A stretch of 64,000 bases of DNA from the NCBI GenBank assembly GCA_008711295.1, contig VUYV01000329.1:698367-762366 (forward strand), read 5' to 3'. The stretch comes from Anarhynchus alexandrinus (taxonomy: Eukaryota > Chordata > Aves > Charadriiformes > Charadriidae). Position numbers and translations under genes: made by a program. Under the pieces are notes generated by a model, which ran no database searches, was not told the DNA's origin, and saw nothing but the letters and a program-made list of their open reading frames with translations. Of the stretch, positions 39,105 to 51,180 are shown in pieces. Positions within the stretch are counted from its first letter, which is position 1, and every line of letters starts with the position of its first letter.

Positions 39105-39260
39105 GAACAATTCGTATCTGTAGTTGACACACAGGGAAATATACAGGTATATTTAAAGTGAAAATAAATTCCCCCTAAGTCCAACAGAAAGTTGTACTGT
39201 TCTCTTTCTCACATAAATTCACAGACATACTGCTGGCATAGAGATGTGCTTTTAGGGAGG
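39105..39260 (+). repeat. Probable diverged third copy of the roughly 150-bp repeat
   Basis: It shares an ordered series of blocks with the units at 40384-40610: ACAATTCGTA, 'cacagggaaatata-aggtatatttaaa', 'aaaataaat', and a weaker CTTTCTC-type segment. It is more diverged than those two are from each other. Confidence 0.5.
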
Positions 39261-40380
39261 GGAAGAGGTTGTCTTCACTTTCCGTAACTCAATTAAAGAC
39301 CACTGTCAAAGAAACTATATTTCAAGGGCTATGAGAGTTCATCTAATTTCAACTTCTAACTCTTTAAAGATATCATAGAGTTGCTATATAAAAAAAAATT
39401 GAGTAATAAAAATTAAACTTCATAAACATTTGTTAGCTGTCACTTTTTACAGTTTTTATTATGTAGCTTTGATAAATTTTCTCTGTTGTATCAGGCCTAT
39501 TCTATTAGTGCACTTATATGCTAACTATACAATAGCTGTGCAAATTTCATAATTTTCCTACGACAAGAATCTCTTGACATTTGCGTTATTCCATTTAATA
39601 GTCTGAAATGTCAGCAATTAAAAAGTTTATAACATACAAAGGTGAAAAATCTATAACAACTAGTGCTTGGTATGATCATGGTTTTGAAAAACAAAATTAT
39701 TTGGTTTTTCTTCTGAGCTTTTGATAAGAAGAAACTGCTTTCACATTATTTTGCAGATTTATGGGAATATGAGTTACTATGGAGTAATACTGAATACATT
39801 ATTAACTGTACAAAGTGTATAGAAGAACTGAAAACACACGTAGAAATAAAACTAACACTTCAGACGTGCAGCTGTACTTATGCCTGCCACTTTCTTTCTC
39901 TTTTTTTCTTCTGACTCTCTTCTATCTCAGTTTTCTTCTGGATTTCAGTATTTTCTTGAGATTACCACTAAGAGTTTCTTCCTCCTTCTCCTCTTTGTCC
40001 AAGGTTCTTTTCCTGAGTAAAAATTAAGCTGTTTGTGGTTATCAGTCTTGAAACAGTTTGAGTCTTTCCCATTTACTTCTTTTTAACTATTTCTCCTCCT
40101 ATTTCATGTCATAGCAGTTAAAATAAATTGAAAGCAGAAAAAAAAAGGTTCATAATTCTCCAGTAGAAGCTGAAGGGAAAGAGAGGGAGAGTATTGCAGA
40201 TGAGATGTCAATTGCTAAAATTACCTTGTCTCTGTGATCAGACAGGCCTTGGATTTATTGAACTACAGGGCACTCTACAAGGTCTATTTAGTTTCTCACA
40301 TTTGTTTCATAGCACTGAACTGAAGGAAATGAATGATTTGAGCATGGTTATTGATTAATATTGTTTATTGCATATATTGT
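39261..40380. other. Non-coding DNA, no gene seen
   Basis: AT-rich with pyrimidine-rich stretches (39890-40000). No supported gene. Confidence 0.45.
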
Positions 40381-40383
40381 TCC

Positions 40384-40610
40384 AGGCACTTAGGGAAAAA
40401 TATAGGTATGTTTAAAAGAAAATAAATACATAAATAAGATGGGAAGCTGGACTCCCTCTTTCTTGCTCTCCTACCACATGTGTATGCATTAGCACAGCTC
40501 TGAAAAGCCACCTGGACAATTCGTAATGATAGCAGGCACTTAGGAAAAAGTGTCAGTATATTTAAAACTAAAATATATACATAAATAAGATAGTAAGGCA
40601 AGCTATATAC
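40384..40610 (+). repeat. Tandem pair of a 150-bp unit
   Basis: AGGCACTTAGG followed by an A-rich stretch, 'aggtatgtttaaaa', 'aaaataaata' and 'CATAAATAAGAT' occurs at 40384 and again at 40534, an offset of 150. The copies have clear substitutions, so this is an old tandem duplication. The second unit is recognisable for only about 75 bases. Confidence 0.75.
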
Positions 40611-41318
40611 GTATGTCAGCAGAGATATGAAAGCTGTTTGAAGAATTCTATCAGTAGTAAGTGTGCCACAGGGAACTGCATGAACACACAAATGGGATGG
40701 ACCAAAATAATTCCTTTCCTGAGCATCACCCTGAGAGAGTGTGACTTAGCGATCCAAAGGACATACGTAGGACAACTGGGAATGTGAAAGCTCTGCCTGG
40801 AGGAGCACTGACTGCTATTTTGAAAAGATTTTTTTTCCTGAGTACTAAATCACATGTGAAATTTTAAGAAAAACTCAAAAATTCAGATTTTCAAACTCAA
40901 AAGTACAGAACTCTCCCATGCTTTCATGTTTTTATAAGTTTAATTCATGGCAAGAGAAGAGTTTTCTACTTAAACCTTGTTTTCCAAAATGTCCTGGGTC
41001 GTTAATGTATTCTAGTCCCTGGTGTGGCTTACTATTTCTTATTAAAAACATTTTCTAAATGGTTTTATCAAAATTGTAGAAAGGGCATAAGCACCTACAA
41101 AGACTGCTCAAACAGAGAGTTAGTCTGCAACAGCTACTACTTCTTGATTCACACAATTTCTCCCCAGCGTCTTCATGTAGACAAACCCTTCCTAGTGACT
41201 GAAACAGATTTTCTGCGTCAAAAATGTCTCTTATTTGTGTTGTAATGAAGAGGTTTCATACTTCAAAGTGTCAAACTGTGTCACTGTAAGACAAACAGAA
41301 AACACTTTGATCTCAAAG
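40611..41318. other. Non-coding DNA, no gene seen
   Basis: No recognisable repeat or exon; short chance frames only. Confidence 0.45.
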
Positions 41319-41400
41319 TATGTCTACACAGCGTACTGAAGGTGTGCTGGCAGTACAGACATCCATTCTAGTTTGAATTTAGCTAGCATGGGTAATGTTA
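41319..41400. mobile_element. Probable ancient amniote repeat fragment
   Basis: Ordered blocks TATGTCTACACAG, 'gtgtgctggcagtacagacat', CATTCTAGTTTGAATTTAGC and TAGCATGGGTAA resemble an old dispersed amniote repeat whose ends read 'tatgtctac' and whose interior has 'gctagctttgatctagctagcatgggtaa'. Only one end is visible here. The family is not named. Confidence 0.45.
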
Positions 41401-42955
41401 AGAGTCTGCATGTCTAAGTATAAGCTAGTAGAAACCTGATGGGACCACTCCCTTGGGCTGCTAAGGAACAGAAAGGAGCCATCTTTTGTGGCTAACAGAT
41501 TACTAACAGAACCATTTCGGCTTATAGTCTGCAGTTCAAAGGGTGCACATGGAATGTTAGTACAAGGCAACACATTTTCATTTCATATGTCAGTTTTTCT
41601 TGATTATATATTGGGGTTTAATATTAATATATTCCAGTCAGAAGGCTTAACCTATTAAATTCTGTTATGCTGGCGAAATAATACACTTCAACTAAAATGT
41701 ATGTTTTCATAAACTATTGAGGTGTCCTTGTTTCTCTTGTTTATTCACCGTATTTCTGGCACTAGTATACAGAGAGTAAGATTTTCAGCCAATTGATGCA
41801 CTGTCTTCCTCCTTGTCTCTTCTTTGACCTTACAATGAATAACCCAGTCTTTTCCCAGTTTTTATATCCTGGTCCAGATTTTATATCTGCTTATAATTAC
41901 TTGGGACCTTTTGTTTCTAAGTCTGTGCAGGCTTGATGCTAGCAAAGCTTTCTGGTTTATACCAGCATGCTTTTTTGGGGATCAAAAAAACTCTCTTTGG
42001 CTTAGAAAAGACAGAGTATTCCAGTCAAGTCAACAAGTGGCAAAGATTCAGTGACAGATGCTAAAAATAAAGTATGCATTAGAATACTTCAAGTGTTGTC
42101 TCATGTCAGAGTTTCAGAGGTCTGTAACAGTTGTACATGGCCACTGCTCTGTGACATAATCAAATATAAAAATAACAATATGACTATAGATTACAAATAA
42201 AACTCAAAGAAAATGGTAAAATTCTTAAAAAAAATTGAACTTCTATGGAAAATTTTGAAATAAAATGCTACACTGATTTGGAGGAAATTGTTTCCTGATT
42301 TTGGAGAGGTTCAGATTTACTCTTGTTCTGAATCAGAATAGAAACATTTTGAAATGACATCTTTTCTGGTAAAATGAAAAATCAAATTTTTAAGCAGGGC
42401 TATTAATCCTTACTCTAAGTGTGGCCTGTATGACATGAAGAAGAGTCAGATTCAGCCACCATAGGAGCTGGAAGCTCTACTTGTTTGATAATGAAGAAAC
42501 AAGTAGACGTTCTCTTTTGTTACAGTTCTAATTCACAGACTCTGTTAAATCTAACAGAATACTAATTACCTTAAGTGGATTTCACAGTTGACAGAGACCT
42601 TTGCTGGGAAGACGAGCTTGACAAAGGCAATTGAAACTTAGCTAATGAAGAATACTAGATCCACCTTTGAGGAATGTTAAGTAAGTGCTTTGCTTTTTCT
42701 GAAAGGTACCTCTTTTATATGTAAAGTAACCATAGAAATGTCAACATTTCATTCTTAGACACCTTGCTAAATTCTGCAGAGGGTTATCAAATTACTTTGA
42801 GGTTTTCCTTTTCCGTAATTATATTTATTCATACAGCATTTCCTTGCAGTGAAGCTCTATAGACCAATCCTGAAAAAGGCACACTCAACGTTTGCTTAAC
42901 ACAGCTTAATCAAACCAGTCTTCATATTGACAATCACACTATGGCAGAAATTTCT
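41401..42955. other. Non-coding DNA, no gene seen
   Basis: AT-rich, no convincing open frame, repeat or RNA gene. Confidence 0.5.
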
Positions 42956-42959
42956 TCCT

Positions 42960-43330
42960 TGCGAATGAGGGCTATGCAGGTGTCTCTAATTACTGCAGAA
43001 TTGCTTGGAGCACACAAAAGTGCGGGTGAGAGCTGGGACCGTAAAAGTGTTCTTTTGTGACCATCTTACCTCAGGTAGCTCAAATTGTGCGAATAATAAC
43101 GACTGCCTTTTGCGGGATTCACGAGCTAATACCAGCTCAGAATTAGTAAAAAGTTGGGATGCTTTAAAAGCTACTGAGAAATACGGGCACAGCCTTGCGT
43201 GTATGGTTAGCTGGGTGGTGTTTGCTTGTTTCCTAGATAATAAGCGAACTCCATACTCACCGTGCTCTCTGAATAGCACTACGTCACGCTGCTCCCGAAC
43301 ACAGGATCGGAGCTGACAGGAGCGTAAGAG
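42960..43330 (-). promoter_or_regulatory. CpG-retaining patch with CRE-like site and minus-strand donors
   Basis: By hand count about 17 CpGs lie in 370 bases, far above the flanking DNA, although the patch is not GC-rich. On the minus strand there is a CRE-like TGACGTAG (about 43280-43287). Two strong 5' splice sites follow: AGCACG|GTGAGTATGG with the GT near 43260, and CTGAG|GTAAGA with the GT at 43069-43068. Between them a TTTCTCAG acceptor at 43175-43174 would define a 104-base exon (43173-43070) open in one frame. This arrangement would suit a first exon plus second exon of an unknown transcript, or an old LTR. No protein family is recognised. Confidence 0.25.
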
Positions 43331-46180
43331 ATTACATGGAGACCGTGTTCACAAACTCTGAAAAAGTTCTAGTTAGTTGGAAATCCTACAGTCAGAATCA
43401 GACACACAATCCGAAAGCTTTAAGATGAACTCTCTCCTTTTCATACTAGAAGTTGCTTCCTCATTTTGGAAGATCTTGTGATACTGCAGCATTCTCACAG
43501 ACTACAGTCCTGTGATCCTTGCAGGGCTTACCTGGATTTTTCAGGGAATGAAATGTTAGGTTTTCAGCACCAGTAAGACTTTCTATATGCACGTAAATTA
43601 AAGTTGTTCAGGTAGTGGAGAGTTTCAAAGACTTTTTAAAGCCAGAAAACAGTTTATTTTCTAATTATTTGGGGTTTTACTGAAGAAGCCAATCAGAGAA
43701 AGACTTCTTTGAAAATGATCTAGTTTAAAGTTTTTGCTCTCTCTTTTCTGAATCATGTCCTACATGATAGTTTCAATTATTTATTATAAGGCAATGGTAA
43801 AAAAGTGTTAATTAGCAAAGATGAAAAAGACTGACTCAATGGGAGCTCCTGTAAAGGAGCTCTTATTTCTAATGCCTGAGGTGACCACTAATTTACAGCT
43901 TTTGATAGCTTGCATGCATGGTTCACAGAATAAATTGGTCTTGGGGAAAAAATACTGTACACCTTATTCACTGTGGTTAATGAAGAAGGTCTAGGTTTTG
44001 CTGTTGTTTTGTTTTTATTTTTTTAGTTCAGGCAATTTACTTTTGATAAAACAGTTTAACTTGACAGCATTAGAAATTAAAATATGCAAAGAGAGAAAGT
44101 ATGACACTGGAACTCCAAGATTTTCTCCATTTGGCTGAAATGCCCATACCCAGCCCAAAAGGCCTGCTCTAAAAAGAATCGTGGTTTGTTTGGTTGGTTT
44201 TTTTTTTTCTTTCTGTGCCGATTTCAGTCAGTCTTTTCCATCTTATAAAAATCTATAAGATTAAAAAAAAGCTTTAAAAATACTAATATCCCAAGATCAT
44301 TGCACTTTTTTTGTCTTAGTGAAAATAAGAAAGGAAAAATAACATAGATTACTAGGTGATTATGCTAATAATGGGAATCATATAGAAAACAAACTAAAAT
44401 TTCTCTTAAACATAATGCATCAAAATTACCTTCATATTTTGTTTTGTTATTTAATCATAGCTAGACCTACACAAGAGTGTGAAACAATTCCTTAACAAAA
44501 TCATTTGGACTAATTAGAATACTCAACAAGGGCCAATGCAGTTGTCAGAGGTCTAGTTTGACTATTTTTTGCCTGCAATCTCCATTGGATATATCAACTT
44601 GTTTCTTGAAAGTTACCACACAGGAATTCATTTTTATCACTGGTTGTCCTAACTGGATTTTAAATAGATGTGAATTACATATCAAGGATTCTGTCTCTCT
44701 TCCCCCCCCCCCCCNCCCAACTCTCCTAGTCATTCTCAAAAAAAAAACCCCAACAAACAAACCCAAACTAAATCAGTCTTCAAGTTTCATTCATCCATTT
44801 TGGCATTTAACATACCTAGGTCAAGACAACACTGTAAAATTTTCAGAGTGACCAATATGGCAAACTGGGTTCCAAGAACCTGAGATGTGCTGCTCATCCC
44901 TCACACCAAGCCCTTGAAGGAAAGCAGGAGTCTTGAATGTTGATAATTTTTTTCTTTACTTCAGGTCCCTGGCTTGGTGTTCAGCTAGTAGAAATGACTG
45001 GAATGTTTTTTCCAGTGATACCTGAAAATAAAAAGTTTTCGACTGAGTGTCTGTTCCATCTACACTAACCCAGGATCCCGACTGTCCATCTACTCTCTTG
45101 CCCAGGTCTGCCAATTTTTCTTATGCCTGTATTTTTCATGTTGTTTCACAACATCACAGCTGTGCAGGACCAACTCCTCAAACCCCCAAGCAGACGAATT
45201 CACGTGAAAAACTCACTCTTTTCTTAATTCTTGATGTTTAGATCTTTCAAACCTTTCAGATCTTCCTCAATTAACACCTTTCCACTTAGCCTATTTTTCT
45301 TGTTTGTTTGTTCATTTTGTTGTTGTTTTCTTTATTAATGAGATATTAATTGACAGTCTCTGTGATGTTTCTTATGCTTCAAGCTTTTTTTCATCTCCTG
45401 ACAAGTCTTGCTGAACATAAAATGAGAACAATGAACAAAGTCATTGTGAGAGTTAAACTAAAAAGAACTATAAAATGGTAAAGTCCAGAATCAACAGCAA
45501 CAGATAAAAGATGAACATGATGCTGCTGTTGTGAGGACTTCATTATCACCATGTTCCTAGTCAGAACAAAGGTGTGAAAGGACAGGAAGGTTTAACAATT
45601 TAAGAGTGTGATGTGAAAATAAATGAGAGACTCGTGGTCTACCCAAAGTTGCTATGGGCTTCAGGACATTTAAAATTGAGATTATTCAAATACTTCAGAA
45701 CTAACTGAAATAATTCTACTATATGGATAGAAATGTAAATTTACTGATGTTAGTATCTGAGGTGCATCTCTTCACCTGGAAGCTCGGGTTTTTTAAAAGA
45801 TGTTGTAGTATTACTTGATTTTACTATTTTAATGACAGAAAGTAATGATCATTTAATTGTCGATCTGTTCTTCAGAAATGTATAGATTTTTACCATTCTG
45901 GCAAATATGTTGGATATTTAGCATTACTGAAGGTAGAAAAAGTTTTACAAAGGGTGATTCTCCCCATTATCTTATAGAGGCTTCCAGCCTTAATTTATTA
46001 CCCTTTATTACCCTCTATGCATTGATTAGGACGCCTAGGAGACCAGAGGAGATGTCTGGTTCTTACATAGCTGAGACTGGATGTAATGAATTTCATACAT
46101 GTTACCATGTGCCAATATCTGTGAAAATTCGTGCCTCCTTAAATTCATGTCCTCTGTTTAAAATAAAAAGCATATGCTTG
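43331..46180. other. Non-coding DNA, no gene seen
   Basis: It contains a poly-C tract with one N (44702-44718) and A/T-rich stretches. The 170-codon frame at 45857-46369 starts with TTG, runs through two poly-T tracts (poly-Phe) and is not a credible gene. Confidence 0.5.
44702..44718. repeat. Poly-C homopolymer
   Basis: About 17 positions of C with one N at 44715, a likely base-calling or assembly uncertainty. Confidence 0.95.
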
Positions 46181-46181
46181 C

Positions 46182-46214
46182 TTTTTTTTTTTTTTTTTTT
46201 TTTTCATATTTGTA

Positions 46215-46247
<33 letters not shown>
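46182..46247. repeat. Paired poly-T tracts
   Basis: T runs at 46182-46204 (23) and 46224-46247 (24) are separated by CATATTTGTATTTTTTCTC. A related ATATTTGCATG follows the second run. This could be the reversed poly-A tails of two nested minus-strand retroposons, or a simple-repeat duplication. No retroposon body was recognised. Confidence 0.9.
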
Positions 46248-48235
46248 GCATATTTGCATGTCTTCCCATGCGAAGTCTTTTATTTTACCAAACAGGGAAA
46301 GGACCAGTAGGTGATTTTCAAGGAATGTGCTCTGATATTTCTTTCAGCCAGAGCCAGTGCCAATCTTAAACAGTAAAAAATAACTTGAACGAACAAGGAG
46401 AGAGCAGAGGATATCATCTGCTCGTGTTGAGGAGGGAGCATTTTCTTACCTTGATTCTTTTCTCTTTGACTTTCTGGTAGCATATAAAATGTGGTCATTC
46501 AGTTCTAGAGATTTGTTCTGAAACTAGGCTTAACCAATCAGGAAATTAGAGTCCCTATCATGCAACTTCTCTATTGAATCATAGAAGGGGGTGAAACAAA
46601 GCAAAAGGGGATTTATTAAAGATAAAATTTAATTAAAACTACAGAATATGAAATATAATAAATATTAAAATAGAGAAACCCCTTGTGGGGCAGGTAGTGA
46701 CATGAACATGGGATTAATTTTAATAAGGTGAATAACCCGTCACTAATATGAGTATTGGGGTCAGAGTCTAGCCTAAGCATTTGAATAGTTTCCTTGGTTC
46801 AGATTATTCTTTTCACAGATATGAAACAGTTAGCTTTTTCTGTTCTAGCTGCACATAATTTTGAAAATTGTTTGGTGAACAAAAAGAAATAAGAATGGAA
46901 AGTTACAAGTTTGCATTTCATAAGGAGGGGGGAGACAAGCCTCTTCAGTTTTAATTAAGTTCTTCAAGTTTCACTTGAGAAGATACTGGTGTACCAGAAG
47001 ACACAAAAATATAAGTTAACTCGTGTTCATGTACAAAAGTGGATGACAAGTAAAACTAAAATGCAAGACATATTATGCAGATTTTTTTTTGTGAATGGCA
47101 GCTACAGATTTACATAAAATTAAAATAACCTTTAAAATTAGGACAGACAGGTCACTCTAATGTGATCTGAATTACTGAGCTAATGATATTCTTATCCCTC
47201 CATGTCCTCTAGGCACTGCCATTGAAAATTTAAACTTGTGTGAGAAAACTTAAGTCGGAAGAGCTACCCTTAGAAAACTACGCCATACTTCTCTATTGGT
47301 GCTACATCTGATGACAAAATACAGTTCTTAAGTAGATATTTAAAGCCAGAAATATCTACAGCCAAGAATAAACAAAACTGCCATTATTTCACACTACTCT
47401 TCCATCTGCATTTTGGACCAGTGCTTTTTTTATGCAGAGATTTGATTTTCGTGCATATTCTTAAGACACTATAAAGAACAAGACTGCAAAGTCATCAGGT
47501 AGGCAGTAGTAATGAAATTAGCAAATAATACTTAATTGATTTTCTGAAAAGTATAGTCAAGATCCAGCTGCATAAAAGGTACTTTTATGCTGTACTACCG
47601 GTAAAAACAAACCCAAAACTAGATTAAGTGGCCAGCAGGGGATACTCGCTACATAATTGAAGACCTGAGTGATAAACAAGTATTTTAATTATCTCAAAGA
47701 AAAGAGTGTCCGGGGGGAGAGGAGAGGAGCGACCAGGGTCCAGAGTATTCTGGCAATCTTCTAAGGATCCAATCGTTGCTCGAGACTATAAATTAGAGCA
47801 ATCCTAAAGAATAGAAAATCCCTCATGTTTTCCATTTCAGACTTTTACATGGATGCCAGAATCCAGGCTACTAGTTTTAAATAACCAGGTATACAGACTT
47901 CCTTACTTTCAGGACAGGAATTTTACCTCTGTAGTATGAGTGTGTGTCTGTCCTTTGTGACTCCTACGTGTGGCAAGCTGTTTTCACAGCCTTTTAATGA
48001 TAAAAACTGTGACTTGTTTTTTGGAAGGTTTGTATATGGTTACTAGATGTGATTTGTCTAAATTTATTTAGGCCAGTTATACTTAGTTGTCTAGGAGCAT
48101 CTCTTGCTATTAGAGAACGCTTCCAACCATATATACATATATATGCTTCCACCCTGTATACATCTATAGGTGCATATTTCTTAAGTAATTTGAGTCAAGC
48201 GCTTTAAACATGTGGCGTGGTTTGTAGCGGAGTGA
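46248..48235. other. Non-coding DNA, no gene seen
   Basis: AT-rich. A small GC-richer spot at 47708-47745 has no exon signal that I can support. Confidence 0.45.
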
Positions 48236-48261
48236 TACAGGACTCCACTACAGGACTCTAG

Positions 48262-48420
48262 GATAAATGCTCCTCAATATTTTGAGCAATGATTTGGAAG
48301 TAAGCACAAAATCACTGCTGATAAAATTTATCGCTGATGCAAAGATTGGTTGAGTAGTAAATAATTATAATCAGTCCTTGCATTCATCTGGAATGATCTG
48401 GATCACAATAGTTATATTTA
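48262..48420 (+). mobile_element. Very old CR1 LINE fragment (reverse transcriptase region)
   Basis: The DNA follows the CR1 reverse-transcriptase segment encoding LFNIFINDLE...FADDTK: 'ctcctcaatattttgagcaatgatttggaag ... aaatttatcgctgatgcaaagattgg'. Stops interrupt every frame, so recognition is at nucleotide level. 'ctggaatgatctggatcac' near the end may continue the match. This copy is more decayed than those at 15.2 and 24.3 kb. Confidence 0.65.
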
Positions 48421-49143
48421 TTTGACTTCTGTTGGGTTTGGCTCTGCTCTGAGGCAGCCAGACACACGCTAGCTCTGACTCAAAAGGCATGCAGATGCAA
48501 TCAGCCTAACAAGTGTGTTTGAACTCTCAGCAGTGTTCTTAGCTTATTTAGGCAGACCTGCACAGCTTCTATTTTGCTGCTGTCTGGGTTTGGAGTATTA
48601 GTAGAAAGCCTTTGTGTCTTCCTTAAAAATCCCTTCAAACCTTGATGCTCTGGGCTCATTCCAGCAAAGTGAGTTTTAAAAGACGGAAGTCCAATGTTTT
48701 TCATCTAGTGAAAAGAAATCTGAGTCCCGAGTCCAGCACAGGAGAATGATCTATGGTTTCCAAGGTATTGTGGGGATTATATTGGATAAACAAAATTAGG
48801 TATGGAAAAATGAAATTAAACTAAAGCTATCTTACTGTCTTCTAAACTCAGAAGTAATGGACAGGAGCAGTTATGTGGTGTTAATGCTTCTATGTAGCAC
48901 TGAAGATACCAATGTTCAAATGTCTTATCCTGATCTCATGTCCACATTAAAGAAAAACTGAAATATTATGAAAATGAGAAGTCACAATTACTAGACAAAA
49001 CTTTTATAATTAGAAAAAAGATCCCTGTCTCTTTGTCTTTCCAGAAAAAGCATTAGGGAAAACCTGATTGTAGAATTACATGTGAAGGACAAGAAAATAC
49101 TGAATTTTTAAAGGTTCTTTTTTTATCTGTTGGAGAAAGGTAT
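48421..49143. other. Non-coding DNA, no gene seen
   Basis: Short frames only; nothing recognisable. Confidence 0.45.
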
Positions 49144-49200
49144 ATCATAGAGTGGTTTGGGTTGGAAGAGACCTTAAAGATCATCTAGTTCCAACACCCG
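49144..49200 (-). mobile_element. CR1 3'-terminal fragment
   Basis: The minus-strand CR1 terminus: ATCATAGAGTGGTTTGGGTT, then GGAAGAGACCTTAAAGATC and ATCTAGTTCCAAC. Only about 57 bases of the 3' end are present, an extreme 5' truncation or a later deletion. Confidence 0.9.
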
Positions 49201-50875
49201 AGTACCATACAAACATAAGTATAATTGCCTCATACAGCTGGACCAGCTGAGATGGTTTTAACCTAATGACTTCAGACTGGATTGTTGGAGACTATAAGGA
49301 TATACTCACATATATATACATTTGTAAGCAGTGAAAATGATTAATTGTGAGACAGATGAAAACAGAGATTCTCCGTTCCTTTGGGCAGGATACCTGGGAG
49401 TAGGTGAAATGTAACACCTTTGGTAAAGAAGAGTTCAAACTACATTATCTAATGCTCCCTTCTACCTTTAGTGTGAATGAATCTATGTATTCTTATGTTT
49501 GAAGAGCATACTAATGCATCGTTTACAGCTAGCAGCGTTTTTATGTTTTAATGACACATTTATCCTGATTATGTTTGGTATATGTCCATGTGCATTAGTA
49601 TGATATATTAGAAGTACTGCAGCAATATCATGTCTCCCAGATGTAACACTGCAACATGTATTTGCATAAGCACTATAAATATGGAACATAGTCCATTTCT
49701 TTCCCTTATCAGTACAGGTTTGCAGAATTTATTTATATATGAGTCTGTAGAGAATATAAGAGTACTTCAGGTTCCATAAAAGTTACGCCTAATGACAATT
49801 TTGATTGCTGTGGTTTTCACCTTAAATTTTAGGTTTAAGTGTTCAATGCATTTCTTTCAAACCTATCACTGGAGGATTTTGTCTAAAGTTATTCAATATC
49901 CAGTAATCAAATTGGCAGGATTTCTCTTCTCATGTTTTCATCATTACTATAACTAGGTTATTATTAGCCTGTTATTACTGTTGCTTGTTAATTACTGTTT
50001 GTTAATCGGTTTTTAACAGGATTACGAGTAAACTTTCCAACATTCCTGTATAAATGAGGATCTAAATAGAAAACTTTACAGTTGCTTTAAAAATCACACC
50101 TGAAAAGAACGGACTTTCCCATAGGTCTATGTAGAAATAGAACTATGTTGATAAATATATGTACTTGACTAAATACAAAGTTAGATTCTTAGTAAAAAAA
50201 ATTTTGTTTGCTTTGCTCAGCCTAAGAGGAAATGTCATAAGGTCAGATATACAGAAAAAAACCTGCCACTCACCCACTGAAAAGTAGCTCTTTTGAAGTT
50301 GCTGCAGTTCAGACACTCTTAAACTCAGGTGTCTAAAAGAAAAAAGTAGCTATATTTTAAAATATTTTCTATTATACACAAGTTTTTAGTTGTGGAGTCT
50401 GTACTGATATTGACACACACATGATTAATATTAATAAGCCACTAAAAGAATAAATATCTAAGAAAGTCATAAATACACAGCTTTTAAGTGACTCAGTCAT
50501 GATGTTGCTCCCCGGGTTTCCATTCAAGATCTCTGTTCTGCATTCCTTTTACCTCGCTATCGCATTTTGTCATTGACTGTTCTGCAGTGGTATTTGAATG
50601 GAGTTTTTGCCTAAGAGCCATAAGCTCAGACACTCTATACTAATTTTGAGTACATTCTGTGACCAGAAAAGACATATAAAAGAAACCTGTTTTTCATTTC
50701 CATTTTGACTGCGCAGTACAATTACCAAAGTTCAGTCACCTTGGACATTCCATCTCTGTGCTACACTTTCCTTATTTCCTGAATGCTTGTTACGATACCC
50801 TTCTTCACAAAATAATCTATGAAGCCTTTAAATGAAAGGTGAAATATAAAATTATTTAAATCAGGAGAAAGGCTG
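49201..50875. other. Non-coding DNA, no gene seen
   Basis: AT-rich DNA without a supported feature. Confidence 0.5.
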
Positions 50876-50879
50876 AAAA

Positions 50880-51180
50880 GCTGCAGGGTAAAGCTGCCAT
50901 TCAAAGGGAACTCGACAAGCTGGAAAAACCTCATGAAGCTCAATAAAGGAAAATGCAGAGTGTTGCGCCTGGGATGCAGTATCCCCACGCACCTCTGCAG
51001 TCTGGTTGCTGATGAGGTGGAAAGCCACTGAGTTGTCTGGAGAGGCTGGAATGTGCATTGAGATTTTGACTGGGCCAGGCCCTGAGCCAACCTCATTCAA
51101 TTCCAGAGTGGAATCTGACTTCAGGGTTGAAGTTGCTTTGAGTCAGGTGCCAGATCAGACATCTCCAGAACTTCCTTCTG
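50880..51180 (+). mobile_element. CR1 LINE remnant (late ORF2 plus 3' UTR)
   Basis: 'GGAAAAACCTCATGAAGCTC' and 'AATAAAGGAAAATGCAGAGT' with GCGCCTGGG correspond to CR1 ORF2 encoding NLMKFNKGKCxVLHLG. From about 51060 the sequence matches a CR1 3' UTR pattern: GGGCCAGGCCCTGAGCCAAC, 'attccagagtggaatctgacttcagggttgaagttgctttgag'. The middle of the expected 3' ORF is absent, implying an internal deletion. The final octamer tail is not visible. Confidence 0.8.

Noticed and set aside
45421..45490. Possible second MIR 3' half (AATGAGAACAATG ... TTGTGAGAGTTAAAC)
   Set aside because: Too few ordered blocks to separate it from chance similarity.
45857..46369. 170-codon plus-strand open frame
   Set aside because: Starts with TTG and is extended by two poly-T tracts read as poly-Phe. 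No family resemblance or splice context.
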